From CAYSGL01 sp964520985 (GTDB lineage: Bacteria; Pseudomonadota; Alphaproteobacteria; Micavibrionales; Micavibrionaceae): a DNA stretch of 20,592 nt. Where the stretch lies: contig CAZFPB010000019.1 of NCBI GenBank assembly GCA_964520985.1, positions 1-20,592 of the forward strand. The letters are read 5' to 3'. Below, one piece after another: positions 1 through 4,958 of the stretch. Numbering within the stretch: the stretch's first letter is position 1; each line of letters opens with the position of its first letter. Both the position numbers and the translations under genes were made by a program. The notes beneath the pieces were generated by a model that was not told where the DNA came from, made no database searches, and saw only the letters and a program-made list of their open reading frames with translations.

Positions 1-32
1 TCCGTCCTGGAACACTGTTCTATATACAAGAG
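1..32. repeat. Conserved 32-bp intergenic element, copy A (possible leftward promoter)
   Basis: The same 32-bp sequence recurs at 779-810 with 30 of 32 positions identical. Its core reads ttctatatacaag; on the minus strand this is cttgtatatagaa, which contains a -10-like TATATA. Both copies lie at the 3' end of a leftward gene and upstream of the next leftward gene position, so a repeated promoter or regulator site is plausible. No good -35 hexamer was found. Copy A may extend past the left edge of the window. Confidence 0.6.
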
Positions 33-58
33 CTAGACCACCTTGACGTGGTGGCTAG
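33..58. repeat. Inverted repeat next to copy A (possible operator)
   Basis: CTAG-a-CCACC is followed by a 7-bp spacer (ttgacgt) and then GGTGG-CTAG. This is a near-perfect 9-bp dyad with one extra A. It directly abuts the conserved 32-bp element, where a repressor would be expected to bind. It could also form a small hairpin in a transcript. The matching place beside copy B holds a direct repeat instead. Confidence 0.5.
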
Positions 59-59
59 G

Positions 60-119
60 TCATTGGAATCGTTGGGGGGCAAGGCTTTCAGGAGTGTCTA
101 AGCCTTTGACACCTGTCAA
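60..119 (-). other. Out-of-frame C-terminal tail related to the tail of the 841-1176 gene
   Basis: Read leftward from 119, this segment encodes LTGVKGLD plus 11 more residues and a stop at 60-62. The last residues of the 841-1176 gene are LTPVKGLD plus 10 more and a stop. The frame is -1 relative to the end of the 116-406 gene, whose own stop (116-118) lies inside the shared TGACA-rich sequence. It is either a leftover of a duplicated gene end or an extension of the 116-406 protein reached by a frameshift. Confidence 0.5.
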
Positions 120-406
120 GCCGTGAGATCATCCAGCCACGCCTCAAGCTGGGCAACCCGCGTGTGGTCCCCTACCTTGCGGGCCTTTTCAAGCTCGGGA
201 CGGAAAAACAGGTCTGCAATCTCCTCGGCCTGCCAGCAGTCAAGGATGACCCACGAGTCGTAAAACCCGGCCAGCGTGTAAAATAGCCCGTCTGCGGAGA
301 AAGGCTCGTCGCCCTGTTCCTCCACGCTTTGGCCAACCATCCTCAAAAAGTTGTCCCGTGTGAGCCCGTAGGCTCCAACGGCAGGAAGAAACGTGAGGCC
401 TTTCAT
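116..406 (-). CDS. Small unrecognised acidic protein, 96 aa
   Basis: This leftward gene encodes a 96-residue acidic soluble protein that I do not recognise. It has no signal peptide or membrane segment. The C-terminal part is predicted helical and charged (EEIADLFFRPELEKARK onward). The start at 406 is chosen because AAGGTGGGG precedes it at suitable spacing on the minus strand. It begins 3 bp after the stop of the upstream leftward gene (410-733), so the two are probably co-transcribed and translationally coupled. The stop lies in a segment related to the 3' end of the 841-1176 gene; a -1 shift at the last codon would add 19 residues resembling that protein's tail. Function unknown; phage accessory cargo is likely from context only. 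Confidence 0.6.
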   Translation of the reverse strand: MKGLTFLPAVGAYGLTRDNFLRMVGQSVEEQGDEPFSADGLFYTLAGFYDSWVILDCWQAEEIADLFFRPELEKARKVGDHTRVAQLEAWLDDLTA

Positions 407-409
407 GGG

Positions 410-733
410 TTACCCCACCTTGCCAGTGAGGAAACGGGCCGCTGCGATCACGTTTTGAGCAAAGGAGGCTGCGTCGTCCTGAAGGTTGCCGGTCAAAACC
501 CACTTGGTTTCGGTAAAGTCACCGGAGTCGGCGTGACAAACTGAAAGGCCATCCGTCTCGTCAAAAAACGGCATGCACAAAAACTCTTCGCCGTTCCAGG
601 TGGTCAACCAACCATCGGCGTCGGTCTCGATCGGGGTCATTTCACTCGTGAGGTAACGACTATTGATCTCAAGGCGGAGGGTCCTTAGGTAACGCTGAAG
701 GGTGATCTCGGCGGCTGATTGAAAGTCTTGCAT
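410..733 (-). CDS. Small unrecognised acidic protein, 107 aa
   Basis: This leftward gene encodes an acidic soluble protein of 107 residues with no family I recognise. The reading frame is open as far as 832, but the start at 733 (MQDFQSAAEI) is preferred. On the minus strand TTTTAAGGAA stands just upstream of that ATG, and the longer version would read through the conserved 32-bp promoter-like element at 779-810. The N-terminal third is predicted helical (residues 1-28). The middle is beta-rich with a Trp-containing run (DGWLTTWNGEEF). The C-terminus is helical and ends RFLTGKVG. It is followed after 3 bp by the 116-406 gene, probably as a two-gene unit transcribed from the 734-840 spacer. 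Confidence 0.6.
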   Translation of the reverse strand: MQDFQSAAEITLQRYLRTLRLEINSRYLTSEMTPIETDADGWLTTWNGEEFLCMPFFDETDGLSVCHADSGDFTETKWVLTGNLQDDAASFAQNVIAAARFLTGKVG

Positions 734-778
734 GGGAAGTTCCTTAAAAGAGTAGGGGCTTCCCTGCCCGTCGTTTCG

Positions 779-810
779 TCCGTCCTGGACTACTGTTCTA
801 TATACAAGAG
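779..810. repeat. Conserved 32-bp intergenic element, copy B (possible leftward promoter)
   Basis: This is the second copy of the element at 1-32 (30 of 32 identical). It lies 45 bp upstream of the leftward start at 733 and 30 bp downstream of the leftward stop at 841-843. The minus strand contains TTGTATATAGAACA, a possible -10 region, which would give a leader of a few tens of bases before the ribosome binding site. No convincing -35 box is present, so it may need an activator or be recognised by a phage factor. Confidence 0.6.
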
Positions 811-832
811 GCGGACCACAATGGCGGACCAC
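810..832. repeat. Tandem 10-bp direct repeat next to copy B (possible operator)
   Basis: GGCGGACCAC occurs twice, at 810-819 and 823-832, separated by AAT, giving a 13-bp period. The repeat abuts conserved element copy B on the upstream side of the leftward genes. Only GACCAC is shared with the corresponding place beside copy A (36-41), so the flanking sites may confer different regulation on otherwise similar promoters. Confidence 0.55.
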
Positions 833-840
833 TCAACCCC

Positions 841-1176
841 TCAAGATTCCTTGAAGCCGACCCACTGCCCACTGTCCAAGCCCTTGACAGGTGTCAGAGG
901 TTTGTCAGGGGGGAAGATCAGCTCGTAGGCAAAGGCCACGCCAGAGGGCAAAACAGCCGCCTCGTGAAGCCAAAGGCTCCCGTCTGGCTCGGCCTTCCAA
1001 TGGGTGCGATCGGTGGCAGGAGGGCCACACAGAAGCCCCCAGGTAAGGTCCATGTTATAGCCGACGTACTGAGGGCGTCCGGCAGTGACGGCCAAGGCCA
1101 CGGCATCGTCGAGAAACTCAAAGCCTGAGACCGTCAAGATGACCCCCGCCTGTGGATAAGTCGGGTTCATTAACAT
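841..1176 (-). CDS. Small unrecognised protein, 111 aa
   Basis: This leftward gene encodes a 111-residue protein with mixed hydrophobic and acidic character and no family I can name. It has a GLLCGPP segment in the middle, several Trp residues, and the C-terminal tail LTPVKGLDSGQWVGFKES. Related coding sequence for that tail reappears out of frame at 60-119. Two starts are possible, at 1176 (MLMNP) and at 1170 (MNPTY). Neither has a strong ribosome binding site, so the start is uncertain. It lies head-to-head with the secreted-protein gene at 1302, with a 125-bp AT-rich divergent region between them. It is separated from the next leftward gene by the spacer holding the 32-bp element, so it is probably a separate transcription unit. 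Confidence 0.55.
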   Translation of the reverse strand: MLMNPTYPQAGVILTVSGFEFLDDAVALAVTAGRPQYVGYNMDLTWGLLCGPPATDRTHWKAEPDGSLWLHEAAVLPSGVAFAYELIFPPDKPLTPVKGLDSGQWVGFKES

Positions 1177-1267
1177 GCTGATAATGGCTGTAAAGTCTTT
1201 TTTAAAACTTTTTAATAAATTGGGCGTCCAGTCAGTTCTAAAGTCGTCCCGTCGCCAGGATCTCCTT

Positions 1268-1273
1268 TATAAT
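1268..1273 (+). promoter_or_regulatory. TATAAT -10 box upstream of the secreted-protein gene
   Basis: A perfect TATAAT lies 28 bp before the ATG at 1302. AAGGAG at 1289-1294 gives a good ribosome binding site, implying a short leader of about 20 bases. There is no recognisable -35 box at 16-18 bp spacing (the bases there are near cgtccc). The 1177-1240 stretch upstream is AT-rich with A and T runs and may also hold the start signals for the leftward 841-1176 gene. Confidence 0.5.
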
Positions 1274-1301
1274 TTGGAGAGAATAAAAAAGGAGAATTGC
1301 C

Positions 1302-1670
1302 ATGCGCTTTCTGATCCGTTTCGCCCCGCTTTGCGCCTTTACACTTTTGTCGACTCCCGCCCTCTCAAAAGACGACCGCTTTCGCTGCCGCGCCGTTGGG
1401 ACGGGAAACCGCCAAGCAGAAATTAGAATTGAGCCCGGGAAGTTTCGCGCCAAGTGGCAAATCAACAAAGGCGAGGGCCAAGACGTGGGCACCATCGTCA
1501 ACGTTGCCATTGACGGCGAGCAAGTGGGGGCCATCATCCTCAAAGACGACGGCAATCAACTCGAAGGAAAGATCGAACAGCGCGGACGCTTTGCGAAAGA
1601 TTTTCCGACTGTAAAAAGCGGCACGTCCGGGCAGGTGGGAAGTCTTACCTGCACGTTCCGGCGCGACTGA
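1302..1670 (+). CDS. Small secreted/periplasmic protein with signal peptide, 122 aa
   Basis: Residues 1-22 form a typical Sec signal peptide: basic start MRFLIR, a hydrophobic core, and a TPALS cleavage region before KDD. The mature protein is about 100 residues, hydrophilic and beta-rich. It has one cysteine near each end (FRCRAV and LTCTF), which could form a disulfide in the periplasm. I do not recognise the family. The start is supported by AAGGAG eight bases upstream and a TATAAT box. The gene has its own promoter and stands apart from the late operon, as expected for a lysogenic-conversion (moron) gene or an exported accessory protein. Export is well supported; the function is unknown. 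Confidence 0.7.
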   Translation: MRFLIRFAPLCAFTLLSTPALSKDDRFRCRAVGTGNRQAEIRIEPGKFRAKWQINKGEGQDVGTIVNVAIDGEQVGAIILKDDGNQLEGKIEQRGRFAKDFPTVKSGTSGQVGSLTCTFRRD

Positions 1671-1698
1671 GTTTGCGCACTTCGTTAGTTTTCATTAT

Positions 1699-1730
1699 CC
1701 TGGTTTTTAAACACCACCTTTAAAACCAGG
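1699..1730 (+). promoter_or_regulatory. Hairpin covering the ribosome binding site of the ParB-like gene
   Basis: CCTGGTTTT (1699-1707) pairs perfectly with AAAACCAGG (1722-1730); adjacent AAA/TTT can extend the stem past one bulged T. The 3' arm contains the AGG of the only Shine-Dalgarno-like sequence (AGGAA, 1728-1732) before the ATG at 1743. No T-run follows on either strand, so it does not look like a terminator. It could limit translation of the downstream three-gene unit. Confidence 0.45.
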
Positions 1731-1742
1731 AAAAATCTTTCT

Positions 1743-2534
1743 ATGAATATTGAACTCGTCGCGATCGGCACGCTCGTGCTCGACCCTGCGAACGCCCGGA
1801 AACACGGCACCAAAAACCTTGAGGCCATAAAGGGGAGTCTCGCGAAGTTCGGCCAGCAAACCCCGATCGTGGTCGGCCCCAGCAACGTGGTGGTAAAGGG
1901 CAACGGCACCCTGACCGCAGCGCGGGAACTCGGATGGAAAGAGATCAAGGTCGTGCGAACTTCCCTCTCTGGCCTAGAGCTGACGGCCTACGGGATCGCC
2001 GACAACCGCACGTCGGAGCTCGCTGAGTGGGACGGGGAGAATCTTTCCGCCCTGCTTCGCTCCTTAGAGGCCGAGGAGTTTGATCTCGACGCGATCGGCT
2101 TCGACGACGAAGACCTGAAGAAACTTCTGGCCGAGCTTGACTCGGGCGGGGGTGAGGGCACAGGCGGCGAAGGGGGAGAAGGCGAGGGCCTCTACAACAT
2201 GAAAATCCAAGCCCCCGTCTACGAGCCCACCGGCGAGCGGCCTGCCGTTTCTGATCTTTACGATACCGCAAAGACAGTAGGACTCATCCAGCAGATCGAG
2301 GAGACAGGAGAAAGCGTCCCGGAGGGCGTGAAGAACTTCCTACGCATGGCCGCCTATCGTCACACGGTGTTCAATTACCAACAGATCGCGGAGTTCTACG
2401 CCCACGCTGACGCGCCCCTCCAGGAGCTAATGGAAGCCTCCGCCCTGGTGATCATCGACTTTCAGAAGGCCATTGAAAACGGCTTCGTGAGGATGTCAAA
2501 AGAACTCGCCGCGACCTACGGCGGTGAAATATGA
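1743..2534 (+). CDS. ParB/sulfiredoxin-fold domain protein with a conserved unknown C-terminal domain, 263 aa
   Basis: Residues 1-97 match the ParB N-terminal fold as found in phage proteins: NARKH (18-22), GSLAKFGQQTPIVV (31-44), GNGTLTAARELG (53-64) and ADNRTSELAEWD (86-97). A helical acidic segment follows (98-133), then a Gly/Glu linker (134-149). The second globular region (150-257) contains APVYEPTGERP, FLRMAAYRHTVFNYQQIAEFY, HADAPLQELM and ALVIIDFQKAIENGF. There is no ParA, no ParB central DNA-binding helix region and no parS-like site, so chromosome-type partition is unlikely. The stop overlaps the next start as ATGA, coupling it to the glycosyltransferase. I infer a role in DNA recognition or catalysis within a DNA-modification unit; a nuclease role is also possible. 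Confidence 0.75.
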   Translation: MNIELVAIGTLVLDPANARKHGTKNLEAIKGSLAKFGQQTPIVVGPSNVVVKGNGTLTAARELGWKEIKVVRTSLSGLELTAYGIADNRTSELAEWDGENLSALLRSLEAEEFDLDAIGFDDEDLKKLLAELDSGGGEGTGGEGGEGEGLYNMKIQAPVYEPTGERPAVSDLYDTAKTVGLIQQIEETGESVPEGVKNFLRMAAYRHTVFNYQQIAEFYAHADAPLQELMEASALVIIDFQKAIENGFVRMSKELAATYGGEI

Positions 2535-3391
2535 AGCGAGAGTTTGCCGCGTTTATCCTCACGCACGGTCGTCCCGATAACTGCGTGACCTACAATACGC
2601 TGAGACGGTCAGGCTACTCGGGGCGAATCGTCCTGGTCGTCGACAACCTGGACAAGACGCTAAACAACTACGTCGAGCAGTACGGGGACGAGGTTTACGT
2701 TTTCGATAAAGAGGAGGTGGCTAAGACGATCGACAAGGGCGATAACCTTCCCGGACTCGGTACCGCCATGTTTGCCCGTAACGCCTGCTTTGATATTGCG
2801 GCCGAGCTTGGCCTCACCCACTTCGTCCAACTCGACGACGACTACACGAATTTTCAGTTTCGGTTCGACGATAAAATGGACTACCGCTATCGAATGATGT
2901 CGGGGAGTGATCTTGATCGAGTCTTTAATGCCTTCCTCGATTTTCTTGACGAAACGCCTACGTCCTCGATCGCGATGACTCAGGGCGGAGACTTTATCGG
3001 TGGGTCGGGAAATCAGATGGCTCAACGGCCCATGCTTACCCGCAAGTGCATGAACTCCTGGTTCTGCCGAACTGATCGGCGCTTCTCTTTTTCTATGCGG
3101 ATGAACGACGACGTGACGACCTACCTTCTGCACGGGGGAAGGGGAAAACTTTTCTTCACCGCAAACCAAACCAGCCTCGTCCAACTTATGACGCAGGCCA
3201 CCGCAGGCGGTATGTCGGAGATGTACGCAAAGAGCGGGACCTACGTTAAGACTTTTTACTCAGTCCTCGCCTGCCCCTCCTCCGTGAAGGTCGGTATTCT
3301 GCGCGGCCAGTCCGGATCTCGGATCCACCACATGGTGTCGTGGAAAAATACGGTGCCGATGATCCTCTCGGAGAAGTGGAAAAAAACATGA
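2531..3391 (+). CDS. TET-associated-type (TAGT-like) glycosyltransferase, 286 aa
   Basis: The protein has the layout of a GT-A glycosyltransferase of the family I know as TET-associated glycosyltransferase, which is also related to the C-terminal domain of animal GREB1. Key parts are the N-terminal strand FAAFILTHGRPDN (5-17), VVDNLDKT (36-43), ARNACFDIAAELG (82-94), and the metal/nucleotide-sugar motif LDDDY (101-105). Later come NDDVTTY (192-198) and the C-terminal GTYVKTFYSVL and RIHHMVSWKNTVP segments (236-276). It would transfer a sugar from a nucleotide-sugar donor, in this family predicted to an oxidised or hydroxymethylated DNA base. It overlaps both neighbours by 4 bp, and the downstream gene makes a candidate donor, UDP-galactofuranose. 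Family assignment is from memory of motifs; donor and acceptor are inferred. Confidence 0.7.
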   Translation: MKREFAAFILTHGRPDNCVTYNTLRRSGYSGRIVLVVDNLDKTLNNYVEQYGDEVYVFDKEEVAKTIDKGDNLPGLGTAMFARNACFDIAAELGLTHFVQLDDDYTNFQFRFDDKMDYRYRMMSGSDLDRVFNAFLDFLDETPTSSIAMTQGGDFIGGSGNQMAQRPMLTRKCMNSWFCRTDRRFSFSMRMNDDVTTYLLHGGRGKLFFTANQTSLVQLMTQATAGGMSEMYAKSGTYVKTFYSVLACPSSVKVGILRGQSGSRIHHMVSWKNTVPMILSEKWKKT

Positions 3392-4530
3392 CCAGACACG
3401 TCGCCGTCGTCGGCGCTGGCTTTTCCGGCGCGGTCCTGGCCAGGCAGTTGGCCGAGAGCTGTCGATTCCGGGTAACGGTCGTGGAGGAGCGCGAGCACGT
3501 AGCCGGGAACTGCCACACCTCGCGCGACCAGGCTACGGGGATCATGCTGCACCACTACGGGCCCCACATTTTTCACACCGACAGGCCCGAGGTCTGGGAG
3601 TACGTAAACCGCTTCGCGCGGTTTCACCCCTTTACGAACCGGGTAAAGGCCGTCACGCGGCGCGGCGTGTTTTCTCTCCCGATAAATCTTCTGACGATCA
3701 ATCAGTTTTTCAACCTCACGATGACCCCAGACCGGGCGCGGGAGTTCTTGGAGCGCGTCGGTAATAAGTCGATAAAGGACCCGCAGACCTTCGAGGCCCA
3801 GGCCCTCCGCTTTCTCGGACGCGAGCTTTACGAGAATTTCTTTTACGGTTACACGAAAAAGCAGTGGGGCGTGGAGCCGAGCCAGCTTCCCGCGTCGATC
3901 CTTAAGCGCCTGCCCGTGCGCTTCAACTACGACGATAACTATTACGCCAGCCCCTTCCAGGGCATTCCAGAGGAAGGCTACACGGCGCTCGTAGAAAAGA
4001 TCCTGGATCATCCCGCCGTGACGGTCAGGCTTTCCGAGAAGTTCTACCCGGCAGATCGCCGTGAGTTTGACCACGTTTTCTGGACGGGACCGCTCGACGC
4101 CTTCTTCGGCTACGAGCTGGGACGCCTCCAGTATCGGAGCCTTTCCTTCGAGCGCATCGACGCGCAGGGAGACTTCCAGGGAAATCCCGTCGTAAACTAT
4201 TGCGAGGAGTCAGTCCCCTTCACCCGCATCGCCGAGCATAAACACTTCACCCCGTGGGAAATCCACGACGCGACGGTCTGTTTTCGGGAGAGAAGCCACG
4301 CGGCTGGGCCTGACGACACGCCCTATTATCCGCTCAGGCTGGCCGGCGATAAAGCTCTCCTCGGGGCATACGTTTCTCGGGCAGATCAGGAGTCAGGTGT
4401 TACGTTCCTGGGGCGTCTCGGGACCTACCGATACCTGGATATGCACGTCGTGATTCGTGAGGCCTTAGAGCTGTCTCAGAAGTGTTTAACCGACGATCGC
4501 TGGCCCACGTTCAGTGCCAGCCCTCTCTAA
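3388..4530 (+). CDS. glf: UDP-galactopyranose mutase, 380 aa
   Basis: This flavoenzyme interconverts UDP-galactopyranose and UDP-galactofuranose, the donor for galactofuranose transfer. The full family length and signatures are present: FAD-binding VVGAGFSGAVLA (7-18) with E33 after the second strand, GPHIFHT (58-64), the substrate-loop region YTKKQWG (155-161), RFNYDDNYY (178-186), PFQGIPEEGY (189-198), and the C-terminal FAD motif GRLGTYRYLDMHV (342-354). Nothing essential appears missing, so it is probably active. The start at 3388 is preferred over an upstream in-frame ATG at 3340, because it overlaps the glycosyltransferase stop as ATGA and begins right before the dinucleotide-binding strand. 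Glf is usually a host cell-surface glycan enzyme; here it sits in a phage operon just before the terminase. Confidence 0.93.
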   Translation: MTRHVAVVGAGFSGAVLARQLAESCRFRVTVVEEREHVAGNCHTSRDQATGIMLHHYGPHIFHTDRPEVWEYVNRFARFHPFTNRVKAVTRRGVFSLPINLLTINQFFNLTMTPDRAREFLERVGNKSIKDPQTFEAQALRFLGRELYENFFYGYTKKQWGVEPSQLPASILKRLPVRFNYDDNYYASPFQGIPEEGYTALVEKILDHPAVTVRLSEKFYPADRREFDHVFWTGPLDAFFGYELGRLQYRSLSFERIDAQGDFQGNPVVNYCEESVPFTRIAEHKHFTPWEIHDATVCFRERSHAAGPDDTPYYPLRLAGDKALLGAYVSRADQESGVTFLGRLGTYRYLDMHVVIREALELSQKCLTDDRWPTFSASPL

Positions 4531-4551
4531 GAGAAAAGGAGCTTCCCACTC

Positions 4552-4926
4552 ATGGCCTCTGCAGGACGGCCCAGCCTTTACGATCCGCGCTACTGCGAGG
4601 AGCTGATTTCCCACATGAGCGGGGGGCTTTCCTTCGAGTCCTTCTCCGCTCTGATCGGGGTTCACCGCGACACCCTCTACGAGTGGGCGAAGGCTCACCC
4701 GGATTTTCACGAGGCAAAAAAAATCGGGCTCGACGCTAGTCTTCTTTACTATGAAAAGATTTTTAAGCTCGGGATCATGGGAAAAATAAAAAACTTCAAC
4801 GCCACGTCGCTGATTTTTCTTATGAAGAACCGCTTCAAGTGGACTGATCGGAACGAGGAGAAATTAACCTTGGAGAAGTCGCTTCACGCCCAGCTTGTGG
4901 ACGCGATGATGGAGGACGAGAAATGA
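4552..4926 (+). CDS. terS: Terminase small subunit, 124 aa
   Basis: The N-terminal pattern GRPSLYDPRYCEELISHMSGG, followed by a helix-turn-helix (SFESFSALIGVHRDTLYEWAKAHPDF, about residues 26-51), is typical of phage small terminase subunits that bind the packaging site. The remainder is helical, with AKKIGLDASLLYYEKIF and a C-terminal region that may contact the large subunit. AAAGGAG lies about ten bases before the ATG. It follows the mutase gene by 21 bp, and its stop overlaps a mini-ORF leading to the large subunit. Any base modification by the upstream genes would be present on the DNA this protein recognises. Confidence 0.85.
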   Translation: MASAGRPSLYDPRYCEELISHMSGGLSFESFSALIGVHRDTLYEWAKAHPDFHEAKKIGLDASLLYYEKIFKLGIMGKIKNFNATSLIFLMKNRFKWTDRNEEKLTLEKSLHAQLVDAMMEDEK

Positions 4927-4958
4927 TGGACGACTGCGGCGGCAGTGGTGGCGATTGA
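4923..4958 (+). CDS. Possible 11-codon coupling mini-ORF between terminase genes
   Basis: The ATG overlaps the small-terminase stop as ATGA. The mini-ORF encodes MMDDCGGSGGD and its stop overlaps the TTG start of the large terminase as TTGA. It could pass ribosomes to the weak TTG start. It may equally be a chance product of the gap; the peptide has no recognisable function. Confidence 0.3.
   Translation: MMDDCGGSGGD

Noticed and set aside
734..832. Longer version of the 410-733 protein starting at 832
   Set aside because: It would be coded by the conserved promoter-like element and the direct repeat, and it has no ribosome binding site; the start at 733 has one.
1..840. CRISPR array
   Set aside because: Only two repeat copies about 780 bp apart with coding sequence between them; no regular spacers and no cas genes.
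1699..1730. Intrinsic terminator after the secreted-protein gene
   Set aside because: The stem is AT-rich in its inner half and is not followed by a T-run on either strand; its 3' arm overlaps a ribosome binding site instead.
1743..2534. Plasmid or prophage partition ParB
   Set aside because: No ParA gene, no parS-like sites, no central DNA-binding region of ParB, and coupling to a glycosyltransferase point to a different role.
3340..3387. Upstream start for the mutase adding 16 residues
   Set aside because: The added residues are not part of the flavin-binding fold and would overlap the transferase by about 50 bp; the ATGA start at 3388 fits the operon pattern.
3256..4074. Long open frame on the minus strand (272 codons) opposite the mutase gene
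   Set aside because: It lies wholly opposite a gene with clear UDP-galactopyranose mutase motifs; GC-rich codon bias leaves the reverse frame open, and the product resembles nothing.
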